The position numbers and the translations under genes were made by a program. The notes under the pieces are model-generated. The model was given only the letters and a program-made list of their open reading frames with translations. It ran no database searches and was not told the DNA's origin. From Streptomyces sp. NBRC 109706 (GTDB taxonomy: Bacteria; Actinomycetota; Actinomycetes; Streptomycetales; Streptomycetaceae), in assembly GCF_000974485.1 (NCBI RefSeq), contig NZ_BBOM01000006.1:558001-622000 (forward strand): 64,000 nucleotides of DNA, given 5' to 3'. Positions 62,851-64,000 of the stretch are shown piece by piece. Within the stretch, counting starts at the first letter, position 1. Each line of letters opens with the position of its first letter.

Positions 62851-64000
62851 CTACAGCGACTCCACGGACCCGCCCGGCGCCAACCGCCGCCGGCAGTCCA
62901 GCACATAGCGGGCCGACCCGGTCACCAGCGCGTAGTCCACGCCGTCATGGTCGGTGACCAGCAGCACCGCGTCGGCCGCCGCGACCTCGTCCTTCGTCAG
63001 CTCGACCGGCACCGGCTCGGACGGGCCCGAGGGCAGCAACCCGGACGGGTACTCCGACACATGGGCGTCCACGATGCGGACGGCCGCGCCCGCCTCGGTG
63101 AGCAGCCGGGCGATATCGACCCCGGGGGACTCCCGCACATCGCCGCTGTTCGCCTTGTAGGCCAGCCCCAGCATCAGCACCCGCGCGCCGGCCAGCGCCC
63201 CGCCGCGCCGCTCCAGGCCACGGCCCAGGCGTTCGACCACATACTCCGGCATCCGGTTGTTCAACTCGGCGGCCAGCTCCACCAGTCGGAACCTGGCGCC
63301 GAGCTGCCGCTCCACCTTCCACGACAGATACAGCGGATCGACCGGCAGGCAGTGCCCGCCGACGCCGGGACCCGGCGTGAAGCGCATGAACCCGAACGGC
63401 TTGGTCGCCGCCACGTCCAGCGCCTCCCACATGTCCACGCCCAACCCCTCGGCATGGGTGGCGAGTTCGTTGACCAGCGCGATGTTGACCTGCCGGAAGG
63501 TGTTCTCCAGGATCTTCGCCAGCTCGGCGACGCGCGGCGTGCCGGCCCGCACCACCTCCTGGACCACCGAACCGTAGAAGTCCGCGATCCGCTCCAGCGA
63601 GGCGTCGTCGACCCCCGACACCACCTTGGGGGTGGTCTCGAACGTCCACCGTTCGTTGCCCGGGTCGATCCGCTCCGGGCTGTAGCCGAGATGGAAGTCA
63701 CGGCCCGGCACAAGCCCCGACTCCCGGCGCAGCAGCGGACCCAACACCTCCTCGGTGGTGCCCGGATAGCTGGTCGACTCCAACACCACCACGGCGCCCG
63801 GCCGCAGATGGGCGGCGAGCGTGGTGCCCGCCGACTCGATGTACGACAGATCGGGCTCACCGTCACGCAACGGCGTGGGCACGGTGATCACCGCGATATC
63901 GAACTCGGCCAGGTCCTCGTCCGCCACGCTGGGCCGGTAGACGCCCCGGTCCAGCAGCGCGGAAAGCCGCTCCGAACCGATGTCGCCCACATAGGACTCA
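62851..64000 (-). CDS. nucleotide-sugar (UDP-HexNAc-type) dehydrogenase, partial
   Basis: A WecC/TuaD-type UDP-sugar 6-dehydrogenase whose N-terminal ~40 residues lie past the right edge (the edge reads ESYVGDIGSERL). Motifs: VITVPTPLRDGEPDLSYI, GYSPERIDPGN, LENTFRQVNIALVNELATHA and the catalytic-Cys loop GPGVGGHCLPVDPLYLSW. The C-terminal domain has ARVLMLGLAYKANSGDVRES. The PERIDPGN and KPFGFM text favours the UDP-N-acetylmannosaminuronate/glucosaminuronate branch. It makes a uronic-acid nucleotide sugar by four-electron oxidation. It is convergent with the second operon, so membership in that pathway is uncertain. Confidence 0.9.
   Translation of the reverse strand, partial: ESYVGDIGSERLSALLDRGVYRPSVADEDLAEFDIAVITVPTPLRDGEPDLSYIESAGTTLAAHLRPGAVVVLESTSYPGTTEEVLGPLLRRESGLVPGRDFHLGYSPERIDPGNERWTFETTPKVVSGVDDASLERIADFYGSVVQEVVRAGTPRVAELAKILENTFRQVNIALVNELATHAEGLGVDMWEALDVAATKPFGFMRFTPGPGVGGHCLPVDPLYLSWKVERQLGARFRLVELAAELNNRMPEYVVERLGRGLERRGGALAGARVLMLGLAYKANSGDVRESPGVDIARLLTEAGAAVRIVDAHVSEYPSGLLPSGPSEPVPVELTKDEVAAADAVLLVTDHDGVDYALVTGSARYVLDCRRRLAPGGSVESL

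Overview
The window is very GC-rich DNA with strong G/C third-position bias, GTG and TTG starts, SARP and AfsR-type regulators, and modular PKS/NRPS genes. This points to a Streptomyces-like actinomycete. No rRNA, tRNA, CRISPR array, insertion sequence or phage gene was seen. Almost every base belongs to one of two apparent specialised-metabolite loci or to the transporter island between them.

Region 1 (about 1.2-35.7 kb) looks like one hybrid polyketide/peptide gene cluster. Its core is a 3577-residue megasynthase at 19783-30516 with domains acyl-ligase, ACP, KS, AT, ACP, luciferase-like flavin monooxygenase, C, A, PCP, C and no thioesterase. It is followed 2 bp later by a small transthyretin-fold protein. 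Upstream on the same strand are two ATP-grasp ligases flanking a DUF1611 P-loop protein, a heme-oxygenase-like iron enzyme, a phytanoyl-CoA-type Fe/2OG oxygenase, a PhzF-like isomerase, a stand-alone flavin monooxygenase and an MFS exporter. On the other strand are a flavin reductase, an EPSP-synthase-like protein and a frameshifted HisC-like aminotransferase. Further left are a third ATP-grasp ligase, an MFS exporter and an SDR, then an HxlR regulator and an alpha/beta hydrolase. Three family members (AroA-like, PhzF-like, transthyretin-like) have lost their textbook catalytic residues, so this may be a repurposed and undescribed pathway. Regulation is layered: an HxlR protein, a tandem-HTH LuxR protein, an AfsR-like ATPase/TPR regulator, a SARP, and a small secreted peptide with a SARP-type repeat upstream of it.

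Region 2 (about 35.7-48.5 kb) holds small zinc-ribbon/Cys-rich proteins, an APH-type kinase, an 11-unit ~75-bp tandem repeat array, and a LacI regulator with an operator in front of a complete Liv-type ABC uptake operon. That operon is followed by a large secreted sugar-dehydrogenase-like protein and closes at a strong hairpin terminator.

Region 3 (48.5 kb to the end) is a second putative biosynthetic operon with its own divergent SARP. It encodes an acyl-CoA/ACP ligase, two FAD amine-oxidase-like enzymes, an MMPL/RND exporter, two Gfo/Idh/MocA oxidoreductases, a TIM-barrel sugar isomerase, an M20 deacylase and an LDH2-family dehydrogenase, many translationally coupled. A convergent nucleotide-sugar dehydrogenase runs off the right edge. 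The set suggests lipid- or acyl-modified sugar/cyclitol chemistry, but no known product could be assigned.
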